Assembly: GCF_965227735.1 (NCBI RefSeq)
Contig: NZ_OZ245776.1
Location: 1,364,001-1,428,000 of the forward strand
Origin: Larkinella sp965227735
Lineage (GTDB): Bacteria; Bacteroidota; Bacteroidia; Cytophagales; Spirosomataceae
Direction of reading: 5' to 3'
DNA length: 64,000 bases
This document shows positions 49,163-58,714 of this stretch, in pieces; position 1 is the stretch's first letter, and every line of letters starts with the position of its first letter. The position numbers and the translations under genes were made by a program. The notes under the pieces are model-generated. The model made no database searches. It was not told the DNA's origin and saw nothing but the letters and a program-made list of their open reading frames with translations.

Positions 49163-50262
49163 GGTTTTGCGGGACTGGTGATGAGTACCCGGTTGGTGCG
49201 CAGGCCGGGTCGGACCTCGCCACCGGGCAGAATCCATTTTCCGTCCCAAACCACGGCTGGCGTCGTAACGGGAGCCCATAACACCGGTTTCCTGTTGTCG
49301 TGATTCGCCCCGGTTTTGGGGCTGACGTTCCCGGCAACCGTCCAGGTATTGGTCGGGATGTGATACGCGAGAACCTCGGTACGAAAACCGGGGTGGTTTT
49401 CTTTCAGAATCAGATTGCGGTCGGCATTGGCCCCATCGTCGCCACCTGGCACCAACAGTTGATCTTGTCCGGACGGAAAAGCGGGTGAGGGCGCAGCAAC
49501 GGTGGGATTCGGCAAATCGGCCAGGCGCGTCCAGCTTCGTTGTTCCGGGTCGTAGGCATACGCATCGGCCAGATACCGGCGTTTGATCGCTCCGGTTTTT
49601 GGCTCCGCGAAAACTTCCGTACCGCTGAAGAGAAAGAATTTTCCGGCCTGCGCACCCGCTACGGCCAGCATTCGGCCCGGCCCCGGCCAGGGTGGTAACC
49701 GCTGCCAACCGGCTTCGGGTTGGCGCAAATCCAGGCTCAGAAAAAGATTTTCGGCGGTGGTATCGGTCGGTGTTTCAATACCGCCAGCTACGTAAACGAT
49801 TCCGCTGAGAACCGCCCCGCAGGCATTGGCCAGCGGTAACGGCAACGGACTCAGACTTTTCGTCGTCACCTGTCCATGCTGGTATTGCAATACAAGTACG
49901 TCCGGATAATGCCGTTCCCCGTCGGCACCACCGATGCACAAAACACCGCCAGGCACTGTCAGGGCCACGCTGTATCCCATTTTTCGCGGCAGTTTGCCCA
50001 CCTTTTTCCAGGAACCATCCGGTTTTTCCAGCACAAACAGGTCGTCGTACCAGGTTTTCGGCGTTTTGCCCCAGGGGCCTACGTTATCGGGAAAGTTAGC
50101 CCCCCCGCCTACCAGCAAAGCCCCGTTGCTGATCCCGGCGACAGAACCCGCAAACCCCACTGGATCGGGAACGGGCGGTAACGTTCGCCAGGTCAGCGAT
50201 TGCGCCAAAGCAAGATCATATACCATTGAAAAAAGAAGAACAAGAAACCCGTTTCGATTCAT
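49159..50262 (-). CDS. nanM: N-acetylneuraminate epimerase-like mutarotase (Kelch, NanM type)
   Basis: A 367-residue exported protein from ATG 50262 (signal peptide MNRNGFLVLLFSMVYD). It is a six-bladed Kelch propeller of the cyclically permuted mutarotase family that includes NanM: LLVGGGANFPDNVGPWG, VCIGGADGERHYPDV-like GVLCIGGADGERH, YVAGGIETPT and FLFSGTEVF. NanM speeds alpha-to-beta anomer change of free sialic acid. It overlaps the permease gene and follows the lyase gene by 53 nt. Substrate by context. Confidence 0.86.
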   Translation of the reverse strand: MNRNGFLVLLFSMVYDLALAQSLTWRTLPPVPDPVGFAGSVAGISNGALLVGGGANFPDNVGPWGKTPKTWYDDLFVLEKPDGSWKKVGKLPRKMGYSVALTVPGGVLCIGGADGERHYPDVLVLQYQHGQVTTKSLSPLPLPLANACGAVLSGIVYVAGGIETPTDTTAENLFLSLDLRQPEAGWQRLPPWPGPGRMLAVAGAQAGKFFLFSGTEVFAEPKTGAIKRRYLADAYAYDPEQRSWTRLADLPNPTVAAPSPAFPSGQDQLLVPGGDDGANADRNLILKENHPGFRTEVLAYHIPTNTWTVAGNVSPKTGANHDNRKPVLWAPVTTPAVVWDGKWILPGGEVRPGLRTNRVLITSPAKP

Positions 50263-50315
50263 AACGTCTGTAAAAAACCGCGTTGATGGGCCATCCAGCC
50301 CGTTCAAAAACCGAC

Positions 50316-51284
50316 TCAGGGTTGACCGTTCGGCGTGCTCACTGTCGGCAGAACAACCGGAATTTCTGAAGCCGCACGGAGCCGTTGCCAGAAGCCAATC
50401 GATTCCAGATCGGTATACAACTCGTCATACTGCTTCTCCGAAAGCCGGGTCAACGGCAGACGGCACGGCCCTACGTTGTACCCCAGCATGTGCATGATGG
50501 CTTTCTGGGCCGGAATGGGCGGAAATCTGGTCATCACCCGGATCATCTCGATCAGGTGGGCCATGCTCTCCTGCGCCTGCTCCATCTGCCCGGCCTTGTA
50601 GTGCCGCTGGACTTCCAGATACAGCGGGGCAGCAAAATTATACGTACTGCCAATGGCTGCTTTTGCCCCAATGCTCAGGGCTGGCAGCAACATTTCGTCG
50701 TATCCGTACAGAACGTCAAACCGGCTGTTGGCATACCGCAGACACACCTGATATTCCCAGATCGTCGTGGCCGTATACTTAATTCCACGCAAACTGGGAA
50801 TCTGCTTTTCGCTCAACCGAAGAAATTCAACCATGTCCATGCCTACGCCGGTCAGCGTTGGAATGTGATAATAGTAAAACGGCATTTCGGGCGCTGCCGA
50901 CGCGATTTCGGCCATGCTATTGACCAGATTCTGAACCGATGTGGGTTTGAAGTAAAACGCAGCGACCGACGAAGCCGCATCGGCCCCGATCGAATGGGCG
51001 TGTTGCAACAGGGCCTGCGATTCGCGAATACTCGAATGCCCGACGTGTACCCAGATGGGCAACCGTCCCGCTGATGCCTGCACGAAGGCTTCGGCCACGG
51101 TCATGCGTTCCTGCGTCGTCATATTGGGGCCTTCGCCATTGCTGCCACAAATGAAGGCGCCACTCAGCCCATCGGCAACCATTTTATCGATTAAAACCGG
51201 TATCAATTCCAGGTTGAGGGAACCGTCTTCGTGAAAGGGGGTGAATGGTGCGGACAACAGTCCTTCGGTTTTTGGTACGTTCAT
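50316..51284 (-). CDS. nanA: N-acetylneuraminate lyase-like (DapA superfamily)
   Basis: A 322-residue TIM-barrel lyase from ATG 51284. Schiff-base K169 is in GIKYTAT, the catalytic Tyr is in YYYHIPT (Y137-139), and the carboxylate-binding loop is GSNGEGPN (48-55). It would split sialic acid into N-acetylmannosamine and pyruvate. Other DapA-family keto-acid lyases are possible, but the sialidases and NanM-like gene beside it favour NanA. No nanK or nanE is in the window. Confidence 0.86.
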   Translation of the reverse strand: MNVPKTEGLLSAPFTPFHEDGSLNLELIPVLIDKMVADGLSGAFICGSNGEGPNMTTQERMTVAEAFVQASAGRLPIWVHVGHSSIRESQALLQHAHSIGADAASSVAAFYFKPTSVQNLVNSMAEIASAAPEMPFYYYHIPTLTGVGMDMVEFLRLSEKQIPSLRGIKYTATTIWEYQVCLRYANSRFDVLYGYDEMLLPALSIGAKAAIGSTYNFAAPLYLEVQRHYKAGQMEQAQESMAHLIEMIRVMTRFPPIPAQKAIMHMLGYNVGPCRLPLTRLSEKQYDELYTDLESIGFWQRLRAASEIPVVLPTVSTPNGQP

Positions 51285-51315
51285 GGTGTTTTGGTCAATT
51301 CTACGCTCATTAATT

Positions 51316-52437
51316 TTACAGCCTCTTGTCGAAATCGTCGAGCTTGAACCGCACGGAGACGACCGAATGCTTTTTTGTTCCGGGTTCATATTTGATGTAG
51401 GTCGTCGCCAAGAGCGTACCGTCGGGCAGGAGTTCCAGACCGGGATACCCACAATCGGTTCCGGCGTAATTATGCAGCAGTTTCACCCGGTATTGCCCCG
51501 AAAGCCCGTTGACAATGTCGTTGTACGTTCCTACCCAGGCCACAAAATGCCCCTTGGTGGGGCTATTGGGTGCCATATCCCGAAAAACCGATACAATCCG
51601 GCCGTCCGGCGTATACCGCACCATATGGCGGTCGCCGGTCAGGCCCCAGGGCGTTTCGACGGGCTTCGACCAGGTTTTTCCCTCGTCCTCCGACGTCATC
51701 ATCAACGCCCGGCCTTTCCGCTGGTTTTCCCGCATCAAGCACAGCAATTGTTTGCCGTTGGGCGACCGAAACACGGCGGGTTCGCAGGGCGAGCGGCCTT
51801 CCATTTCGCCCACCATTACCGATTCGCCCCAGGTCACTCCGCCGTCGGTCGAGATCGACTGCCAGATTTTCAGCGGGGATTTATCCTTGTCGTCCGGCCC
51901 CCGGTGATACAGCCCCAGGTAATCGCCGTTCTGTAGTTTGACGATGCTCGAAAAGGCCATCACACACGGTTTTCCCAGACTTTTGACGGGTGTCCAGGTT
52001 TTGCCACCATCTTCGCTCCAGGTTTGGGACATGCCCGGACGAGCCGTAAACACCATCAGACGCGCCTTTCCGGTTTTGTCGGTTAAATGGTAAATACTAG
52101 GACAATTGAAGGTGGTGCTCCAGTCGGCAGGCGTCGGAATCATTTCCCACTGAACACCGCCGTTCGTGCTCTTCGCCAGCGGACCGCACTTGCCCCCGTG
52201 ATCGAACGACCAGGCACAAAACAGAGTCTTGCCGTCGGGCATCAAGACCGTTGTCGGGTGGCCCTGGTAGATTTCCTCCGTTCCCCGGGCGACTACTGTT
52301 TGCCGGTTTTTCTCGCCGGACACATCCAGAATCGGGAGATTTGGATAGTAAGGCTGTGCTACCGCAGACAAAGTCGCACTAGACAGTAAAACCGTTACTA
52401 TACAGCACTTTATCGATTGTTTCAGGAAGTAACTCAT
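51316..52437 (-). CDS. Second BNR-repeat sialidase-superfamily protein
   Basis: A 373-residue exported protein (signal peptide about 1-27) with sialidase-type propeller and Asp-boxes (STNGGVQW, SEDGGKTW, STDGGVTW, SEDEGKTW). It lacks the RIP motif of GH33, having QGHPTTVL in that place, and the Tyr-Glu pair near the end is not clearly kept. It is probably a related glycosidase or lyase or a non-catalytic glycan binder rather than a classic sialidase. It lies 5 nt after the GH33 gene. Confidence 0.8.
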   Translation of the reverse strand: MSYFLKQSIKCCIVTVLLSSATLSAVAQPYYPNLPILDVSGEKNRQTVVARGTEEIYQGHPTTVLMPDGKTLFCAWSFDHGGKCGPLAKSTNGGVQWEMIPTPADWSTTFNCPSIYHLTDKTGKARLMVFTARPGMSQTWSEDGGKTWTPVKSLGKPCVMAFSSIVKLQNGDYLGLYHRGPDDKDKSPLKIWQSISTDGGVTWGESVMVGEMEGRSPCEPAVFRSPNGKQLLCLMRENQRKGRALMMTSEDEGKTWSKPVETPWGLTGDRHMVRYTPDGRIVSVFRDMAPNSPTKGHFVAWVGTYNDIVNGLSGQYRVKLLHNYAGTDCGYPGLELLPDGTLLATTYIKYEPGTKKHSVVSVRFKLDDFDKRL

Positions 52438-52442
52438 AAAAT

Positions 52443-53675
52443 TTAGCGGGTAGAAGACACCATGTTGACCTGATCTTTCTGATCCGTGAGCCAGGCCAGG
52501 TTGAAGCGTTTGAGCACAATGCGATACCGCCAGGTTTCGGTTGACCCTTCATTGGTTTCGTAAAGGCAGTACATCATGCCGTCCGGACCAACGGCCAGAT
52601 CGGAATACCCCGCCTTGCCCGCATCGATCACTTTCCGTACCGGCCACGACTGTCCATCGTCGTAACTCAGCTTCGCCGTCAGGTTCTGCCGTTTGCGAAA
52701 ATCGTTGCGCTTGTTGAGGTATTCCGGATCATTTTGGCTGTCTGGATTCACGAATAAAATGCGGTTTTTGCCGCCCTTGCCGGGGCTGCTCACGCGAATC
52801 AGGCTGGCCATACAAACCGGGTCGAAAAGTTCCTCGTCAAAAACCGGCTTCGTCCAGTTCGTAGCACCGTTCGGGCTGTAGGCAATCATCCGTTGGTGCG
52901 GTGCGGATTCGGTGCGAATGTTGAGCATTACCCGCCCGTCGGCGGTTTCGATGGCAACGTGTTCGCTCGGATTTTTGATTTCCGGGGTGGTGTTGGCCAC
53001 TATGGCACCCCGTTTCCAGGTCTGCCCAGAATCGTCGCTGTAAATTGTGGCCACGCACGATGGCCGGTGGTCACCGCCCGGAATTTTCGGATTCGGTTCA
53101 CAGAGCCAGACCGGCACCACCAGCCGCCCCTTGTGCTGCCCGTTCTGAAGCTGAATAGCGTGGCCGGGGCCGGGAGCCAGCACTTTCCAGTTGTATTCGG
53201 GCCGGAACTGGTCAAAAGCGTAGGTGATTTCTTTCGGTGCCGACCAGGTTTTGCCGTCATCGGTCGAGCGGACGTAATAGCAATTGCTGTAGTTTCGATG
53301 ATAGAGCACATGGATGGTTTTGCCATCGCGGTCGACAATGGGCGTGCAATTGGATGTCGGACGTTTGGTTTCACGGGCGGCAATGACCACGTTCTCTTCC
53401 CAGGTTTTTCCACCGTCCGTACTCCGGCGCATGATCATGTCGATGTCGGCCCAGTCGCTGGAATTATTGACGCGGGCTTCACAAAACGCCAGCAGCGAGC
53501 CTTTGGTGGTCATCACCAGAGCCGGGATGCGGGTCGTCGCGTAGGACGTTCCGGGATCGAAAACCGTAGCGGTGGTTTCAAAAACCGGCTGCTCATTTAC
53601 CTGAGCGGGGCGGTTCGCGGTCCTGCAATTCGCCAGCAACACACTCAGAAACAGGAAATAAATAAAGGGCCTCAT
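52443..53675 (-). CDS. GH33 exo-alpha-sialidase, lipoprotein
   Basis: A 410-residue putative lipoprotein (VLLANC, Cys17). It keeps canonical GH33 residues: TRIPALV (RIP Arg), the acid/base Asp region WADIDMIMRRSTDGG, Asp-boxes STDGGKTW, STDDGKTW and SDDSGQTW, and the C-terminal Tyr-Glu pair in GYSDLAVG and CLYETNEG. It would release terminal sialic acid at the cell surface or periplasm. It is 46 nt after susD and 5 nt ahead of the second BNR gene. Confidence 0.92.
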   Translation of the reverse strand: MRPFIYFLFLSVLLANCRTANRPAQVNEQPVFETTATVFDPGTSYATTRIPALVMTTKGSLLAFCEARVNNSSDWADIDMIMRRSTDGGKTWEENVVIAARETKRPTSNCTPIVDRDGKTIHVLYHRNYSNCYYVRSTDDGKTWSAPKEITYAFDQFRPEYNWKVLAPGPGHAIQLQNGQHKGRLVVPVWLCEPNPKIPGGDHRPSCVATIYSDDSGQTWKRGAIVANTTPEIKNPSEHVAIETADGRVMLNIRTESAPHQRMIAYSPNGATNWTKPVFDEELFDPVCMASLIRVSSPGKGGKNRILFVNPDSQNDPEYLNKRNDFRKRQNLTAKLSYDDGQSWPVRKVIDAGKAGYSDLAVGPDGMMYCLYETNEGSTETWRYRIVLKRFNLAWLTDQKDQVNMVSSTR

Positions 53676-53721
53676 GTTTTAAAAGTAAGAGTTTAGGAAG
53701 TCAGTTTACTTAGCCTGTGCA

Positions 53722-55170
53722 TCAATAGCCTTCGGTCTGCTTAATCAGATTATTCAGCGAAAGCACGCGCGTGGCTACCGGCCAATACAAAGGTGTGGTT
53801 TTTCCCCGCAGGTTCGGTACGAGTTCGTAGACGTTAATGGTGCCGCCTTTGTGGAAGCGGACCAGATCCCACCAGCGTTTGTTTTCGTGGAAAAACTCCC
53901 GGCCTCGCTCGTCCAGAATTTCTTTTTCCAGCGTCTTTTTATCAGCCGCGGTGAAGTCGGCCACACCGGCCCGTTTCCGGACTTTGTTCAGTTCAACCAG
54001 GGCCGGAGCTGACTGCCCCAGAGCCGCCAGTGCTTCAGCTTTTAGCAGCAACAGGTCGGCGAAGCGATACAGAATCACGTCATCGTCGGCCAGCCGGTCT
54101 TCGGCATACAGCGTCCCCCGGAACTTATTGGGCCAGGCAATGAGTTTTTTGGTGCCCTGCAATTCCCAGATGTAGCTCACCTCCCGGCGAACATCTGCCG
54201 GATAGGTGTCCAGCAATGCCAGGGCTTCCGGACTGGCGGCATAACCCGCCTGGGCGTTTCCCGGCTCTTTCACCAACGGCAAATCGGCGGCATTGGCGGC
54301 TGTACCCGAGTAGTTCGTCAACGGCAGAGCCGACCGGGCGTACATATCGCTCCCCGTTTCGTTGCGGTTGAAATACAGCGAAAAAATCACCTCGGCGTTC
54401 TTTTTATTGGTCGACAAAAAGACATTCCGAAAAACCGGCAACAGACTCACACCCGATTTTTCAACCTCCGCAATGGCCGCCAGAGCCTCGTTCAAATCAG
54501 CATTGCCGCCCCCCATCACTTTGGCCGTCCACAGCTTCGCGTCGGCTTTGAAGGCATAGGCGGCCGGTTTTGAAAACCGGTTTTTATCCAAATAACCGGC
54601 TTCGGGGAAGAGCGCGATGGCCTGATCCAGATCCGCAAACACCTGCTTGAATACGTCGGCAACGGGGGTTCGAGCTACGAGCGGGACCTTCTCATCGACC
54701 ACCGGTTCGAGCACCAGCGGCACATCGCCCCAGATTTTGGCCATGTAATAATACAGATAGGCCCGAACGCAAAGGGCTTCCGCCTGCGTCCGTTTTTTGA
54801 CTACCTCATTGGTGAACGAAAAGCCCTCCATTTGTCGCAATAGCAGATTGACATGCCCGATGGTGCCATAAAAAGCCGTCCAGTCGCGCGAGTTGCCCGC
54901 GTTGATGACCTGCGACCAGTAGGCCGAAAACCGGGGCAGCGAGCCCTGAACATACAATTCGCTCCGGTCTTCGCCGAAAGCCTGTTCGTTCATATGCCCC
55001 CGAAACCGCTGGTAAATGCCGGTCATGTAGGTGGTGAAGTCGCCTTCGCTCTGCCAGAACACCTGGTTGGTGATCTGCGAACGGGGTTTTACCTCCAGAA
55101 TATCCTGACAGGAGGAGCCGAGCCAGCCCGTCGCCGTCAACAAAAGGAATTGAATGAATGTCTTTTTCAT
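53722..55170 (-). CDS. SusD/RagB-family outer-membrane lipoprotein
   Basis: A 482-residue glycan-binding partner of the SusC-type receptor. Lipobox WLGSSC (Cys21), TPR-like helices and the SusD C-terminal domain ending near GREFFHENKRWWDLVRF and PVATRVLSLN. It is 23 nt downstream of susC, the standard pair order. It would capture sialylated or related glycans at the surface. Confidence 0.94.
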   Translation of the reverse strand: MKKTFIQFLLLTATGWLGSSCQDILEVKPRSQITNQVFWQSEGDFTTYMTGIYQRFRGHMNEQAFGEDRSELYVQGSLPRFSAYWSQVINAGNSRDWTAFYGTIGHVNLLLRQMEGFSFTNEVVKKRTQAEALCVRAYLYYYMAKIWGDVPLVLEPVVDEKVPLVARTPVADVFKQVFADLDQAIALFPEAGYLDKNRFSKPAAYAFKADAKLWTAKVMGGGNADLNEALAAIAEVEKSGVSLLPVFRNVFLSTNKKNAEVIFSLYFNRNETGSDMYARSALPLTNYSGTAANAADLPLVKEPGNAQAGYAASPEALALLDTYPADVRREVSYIWELQGTKKLIAWPNKFRGTLYAEDRLADDDVILYRFADLLLLKAEALAALGQSAPALVELNKVRKRAGVADFTAADKKTLEKEILDERGREFFHENKRWWDLVRFHKGGTINVYELVPNLRGKTTPLYWPVATRVLSLNNLIKQTEGY

Positions 55171-55193
55171 GCGTGCAGCGATTGAATGCCTGA

Positions 55194-58100
55194 TTAAAAC
55201 CGGATGGTGGCTCCGAACGTAAATTGACGCGGACGCGGATAACCGCCCTCATCATATCCTTTGTAGACTTCCGGATTCAGTCCCTTGTATTTCGTCAAAT
55301 ACCCGATGTTGTAGACCCCGGCGTTGAGCTGAACCGAGCCCGCAAAAATCCGGCGGGCGATGCCGGTTGGCAGTTGGTACGAGAACGAAAGCTCCCGCAG
55401 AGCCAGCCAGTCGCCTTTCGAGTAATAAATGGAGTTGTCGCTGCCGTAGCCGTCGTCCAGCCCCACCTGGTTGTAGCCGACCTGCGTCACCTGCCGCAGG
55501 TGGTTCCGGTAGCCAAAGTCGGCATCACCGAAACTGAAACGGGGGTAGTATTTCCCGGTTTCACCCGGATTCTGCCAGGTTTCGTTGCTGAGTGCTTCGC
55601 GGGGCGCCCCTTCGTTGGAGGCTCTTGCCTGTCCCATCGCCCGGGCCAGCGCACCGTCGCTAATGACGTGTCCGAGGGCGTAATCCATCGTAAACCGGGC
55701 CGATAAGCCTTTCCAGGTAAAGGTATTCTGCATGCCCCCAATCTTGTCCGGCACCCGGTAGCCGATGAATACCAGGTCTTTACCGTCGATTTGACCGTCG
55801 CCGTTCAGGTCGGCCCAGTTGACATCACCGCCGTGTTTGGGTTTGCCGAGTGCGACGCTGGTCACGAGCAAATCCCGGGGTGCTCTCTTGGCCTCTTCGT
55901 CGGTGGCAAAAATACCGTTCGACTGAAAAGCCCACAGACCGCCGGGACGCTCGCCCTCGGCGTAGCCACCGACTTCGATGTCTTTGCCTGTGGCCGGGTC
56001 ATAAATCAAGCCGCCGTTGATGCGGTTTTTATCGCGGCCGTTGTCGGGCAATTCAACGATGGTGGTTCGGTTGAAGGCAAACGAGAAATTGGTGTTCCAG
56101 GCAAAGTTGCCTTTTTTCAGGACGGTGGCCCCCAACTCGACCTCGACGCCCCGGTTGCGGAGCTTGCCGACGTTGTAGCGAATGCTGTTAAACCCGGTTT
56201 CGGTGGGCAACGGCAGATTATCCAGGCGGTTTTTGGTCAGTTTGTTATACACATCGACGATCAGCGTCACCCGGTTGAACAGATTCAGATCGATGCCGCC
56301 ATCGATGGTTTCGGTGGTTTCCCAGAGCAGGTTCGGGTTGGCGAGCGTGGTCCGCACAATACCGCCGTTGCCGCCGTAGGGAGCCGAACCGTAGCCGCCG
56401 TAGGTGTCGGTGTAACTCAGTCCGGATAAGCCGGTCTGCCCGTAGCTTGCCCGCACTTTCAACTGGTTAATTGCCTGCACTTTCCAGAAATCTTCCCGGT
56501 GAACATTCCAGCCCGCCGAAACCGAGGGAAACAGTGCATACTGGTTGTTGGGCGCAAAGCTCGAAAAACCGTCGTAGCGCAACGAAGCCCCCACCAGATA
56601 CCGGCCATCGTAATCGTAGTTGACCTGTCCGAAAAGGCTGGCGGTTTTGGTTTCGAAATAGCCCGAAGTGATCCCAAAATTCGGTTGCTGAACGCCGTTG
56701 ATCACCGTCGTCGGCGGATTGCCGTTAAAAGTCGTCTGGTAATCATCCGTTGACCGTTGCCCCGTTCCCCGCAAATTGTACTCGACCCGGCGGGTGAAGT
56801 TGAAACCGGCCAGGGCGGTCAGGTTGTGTTTTCCGCCAAAAGTGTTGTCATACTGCAAAATCTGGTCGGTCATAAACTGTTTGTCCTGCGTCAGTTCTTC
56901 CGCCTTATCGCGTTGACGTTGTTGTCCGGGAAAAGCCCGTTCAAAAAACAGAGAGCGGTTTTGAACGATATAGAGCGAAGCCGAGGGGCGGAAATGCAGC
57001 CCTTTGGCGATTTCCAGATCACCGGCCAGCCGGAACGTTGTCTGGTCGTTGTTGGAGCTTAAATCCTGGTAATACAACTCGTGGAGCCGGTTTCGAACCG
57101 AAACGCTCTCGCCCAATGCTGGCAAACCGTTGTCGTAATACAGGCGGTTCAGGGGCGGCACCCGCACGCTGCGCGTCAACTGCACCTGGTTGTTGGACAG
57201 AAATTTATTGTCGTTCCAGAGGTAAGAAACGTTGGTTTCCAGCCGAAACCGGTCGCTCACTTTGAAATTGGCGTTGGCCAGCGAACTGAAGCGTTTGTAA
57301 TTCGTACCCAGAAAAACCCCGCCCTGATCGATGTAGCCCAGTGATACGTTGTAACTGGCGCGTTCGGTTCCGCCATCGATTCCGATGTTGTAGTTGTTGG
57401 TGGCAGCCGTATTCCAGACCACATCCTGGTACTGACTGTCTTTAAAAATAATGGTCCGACCCGGATTGACCGGATCATCCATCGTTTCCCAGCCGTTGGC
57501 CAGCAAATTGTCGACGTAGGGCTGGCCTTCAACCGTCACCAGATTGTCCCGGTAAGCGGTCGTAAAAACCGCATTACCATATTGTCCTTTTTGCGTGTAG
57601 GTGGGCGTAGTGGCCGAATTACCGGCGGAATACAGCTTCTGGTTGATGTCGAAAATGTCGAGACCACGCGCCCAGGTCCGGCGGGCCAGATTCAGGTATT
57701 CTCTGGCATTCAGATAGTTGTAATTTCTAGCCTGGGTTTCCACCCCGTGCTGATACCGGAAGGTCACGTTGCTTTTTCCGCCATTGAACTTACCGGTTCT
57801 GGTTTTGATGATGATGACACCGTTGGCACCGCGCGCACCGTAGGCAGCGGTCGAAGCCGCGTCTTTTAACACCTGAAGCGACTCGATGTCGTCGGGATTG
57901 ACGTCGTTGAAGCTCCGGAAAACGCCGTCGACAATGACCAGGGGATTGCTGGCCTGGATGCTGGAAACCGGGTTGGTGCCGCTGCCAGTCGAGCCGGTTC
58001 CGTACGGATTCAGGGTTGTGCCACCCCGGATGACAATGCTGGCGGCTGCTCCCGGCTGCCCGGACAAAACCGGTACCGAAACCCCGGCCAGTTTTCCCTG

Positions 58101-58544
58101 CAAGGCCTGAACCGGGCTCGCCGACGGAATGTTGCGGAGTTCCTGCACATCGATCTTCGATACGGATGCCGTGGTTTTGGCTCGCGACTGTTCGGCGTAG
58201 CCCACAATGACCACTTCATTCAGTGCTTTTACATCTTCCAGCAGTTTCACGTCCAGCCGTGTCCGGCCGTTGACAGTGATTTCTTGACTGACGTAGCCGA
58301 TGAACGACACGACCAGCGTGCTTTTCGGATCGGGAACGCTAACCGTATAATTGCCCTCGGTGTCCGTAACCGTGCCGGTCGACGTTCCTTTGATGACGAC
58401 GCTGACACCCGGCAGGCCGTCGCCATCTCCGCCGACGATGCGCCCCTGCACCTGAAGCCGGGCCTGTGCCAACGCGACTGGTCCGCTCAGCAGCAATGCC
58501 AGCATTCCAATCAAGCTCATGGCTCGAAATAGAGGATTGATCAT
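55194..58544 (-). CDS. SusC/RagA-family TonB-linked outer-membrane receptor
   Basis: A 1116-residue TonB-dependent transporter: signal peptide (about 1-27), CarboxypepD_reg-like domain (about 30-110, VQGRIVGGDGDGLPGVSVVI), plug with the SusC signature SIVIRGGTTLNPYG and VIVDGVFRSF, then a 22-strand barrel ending PRQFTFGATIRF. It imports oligosaccharide captured by SusD. It is the first gene of the sialic-acid-type operon; a 19-bp palindrome 46 nt upstream is a likely operator. Confidence 0.95.
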   Translation of the reverse strand: MINPLFRAMSLIGMLALLLSGPVALAQARLQVQGRIVGGDGDGLPGVSVVIKGTSTGTVTDTEGNYTVSVPDPKSTLVVSFIGYVSQEITVNGRTRLDVKLLEDVKALNEVVIVGYAEQSRAKTTASVSKIDVQELRNIPSASPVQALQGKLAGVSVPVLSGQPGAAASIVIRGGTTLNPYGTGSTGSGTNPVSSIQASNPLVIVDGVFRSFNDVNPDDIESLQVLKDAASTAAYGARGANGVIIIKTRTGKFNGGKSNVTFRYQHGVETQARNYNYLNAREYLNLARRTWARGLDIFDINQKLYSAGNSATTPTYTQKGQYGNAVFTTAYRDNLVTVEGQPYVDNLLANGWETMDDPVNPGRTIIFKDSQYQDVVWNTAATNNYNIGIDGGTERASYNVSLGYIDQGGVFLGTNYKRFSSLANANFKVSDRFRLETNVSYLWNDNKFLSNNQVQLTRSVRVPPLNRLYYDNGLPALGESVSVRNRLHELYYQDLSSNNDQTTFRLAGDLEIAKGLHFRPSASLYIVQNRSLFFERAFPGQQRQRDKAEELTQDKQFMTDQILQYDNTFGGKHNLTALAGFNFTRRVEYNLRGTGQRSTDDYQTTFNGNPPTTVINGVQQPNFGITSGYFETKTASLFGQVNYDYDGRYLVGASLRYDGFSSFAPNNQYALFPSVSAGWNVHREDFWKVQAINQLKVRASYGQTGLSGLSYTDTYGGYGSAPYGGNGGIVRTTLANPNLLWETTETIDGGIDLNLFNRVTLIVDVYNKLTKNRLDNLPLPTETGFNSIRYNVGKLRNRGVEVELGATVLKKGNFAWNTNFSFAFNRTTIVELPDNGRDKNRINGGLIYDPATGKDIEVGGYAEGERPGGLWAFQSNGIFATDEEAKRAPRDLLVTSVALGKPKHGGDVNWADLNGDGQIDGKDLVFIGYRVPDKIGGMQNTFTWKGLSARFTMDYALGHVISDGALARAMGQARASNEGAPREALSNETWQNPGETGKYYPRFSFGDADFGYRNHLRQVTQVGYNQVGLDDGYGSDNSIYYSKGDWLALRELSFSYQLPTGIARRIFAGSVQLNAGVYNIGYLTKYKGLNPEVYKGYDEGGYPRPRQFTFGATIRF

Positions 58545-58589
58545 AATCGAAATTAGGTAAGGTTGTGTTAGGAAAGGACTTTTGTTGTT

Positions 58590-58608
58590 ATGTAAATAAG
58601 TAGTACAT
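58590..58608. promoter_or_regulatory. 19-bp palindrome upstream of susC (putative operator)
   Basis: ATGTAAATAAGTAGTACAT has ATGTA/TACAT ends and matches the site at 59850-59868 at 15 of 19 positions. It sits 46-64 nt upstream of the susC ATG, within likely promoter DNA. GntR-type regulators often bind such symmetrical sites. Confidence 0.6.
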
Positions 58609-58714
58609 AATTACACAATATTGAAAAGAAAGAAAGAAAATTCCAAGAGCAGTCCCGGTTTTTTGTATTTCTATCAGAAAAAATAATACGGGTTAGGGAC
58701 TTCGTAGGATTGAT

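Noticed and set aside
49163..49708. N-terminal extension of the sialic-locus permease
   Set aside because: Antisense of the NanM-like gene; the permease starts normally at 49162, where it overlaps that gene's stop by 4 nt.
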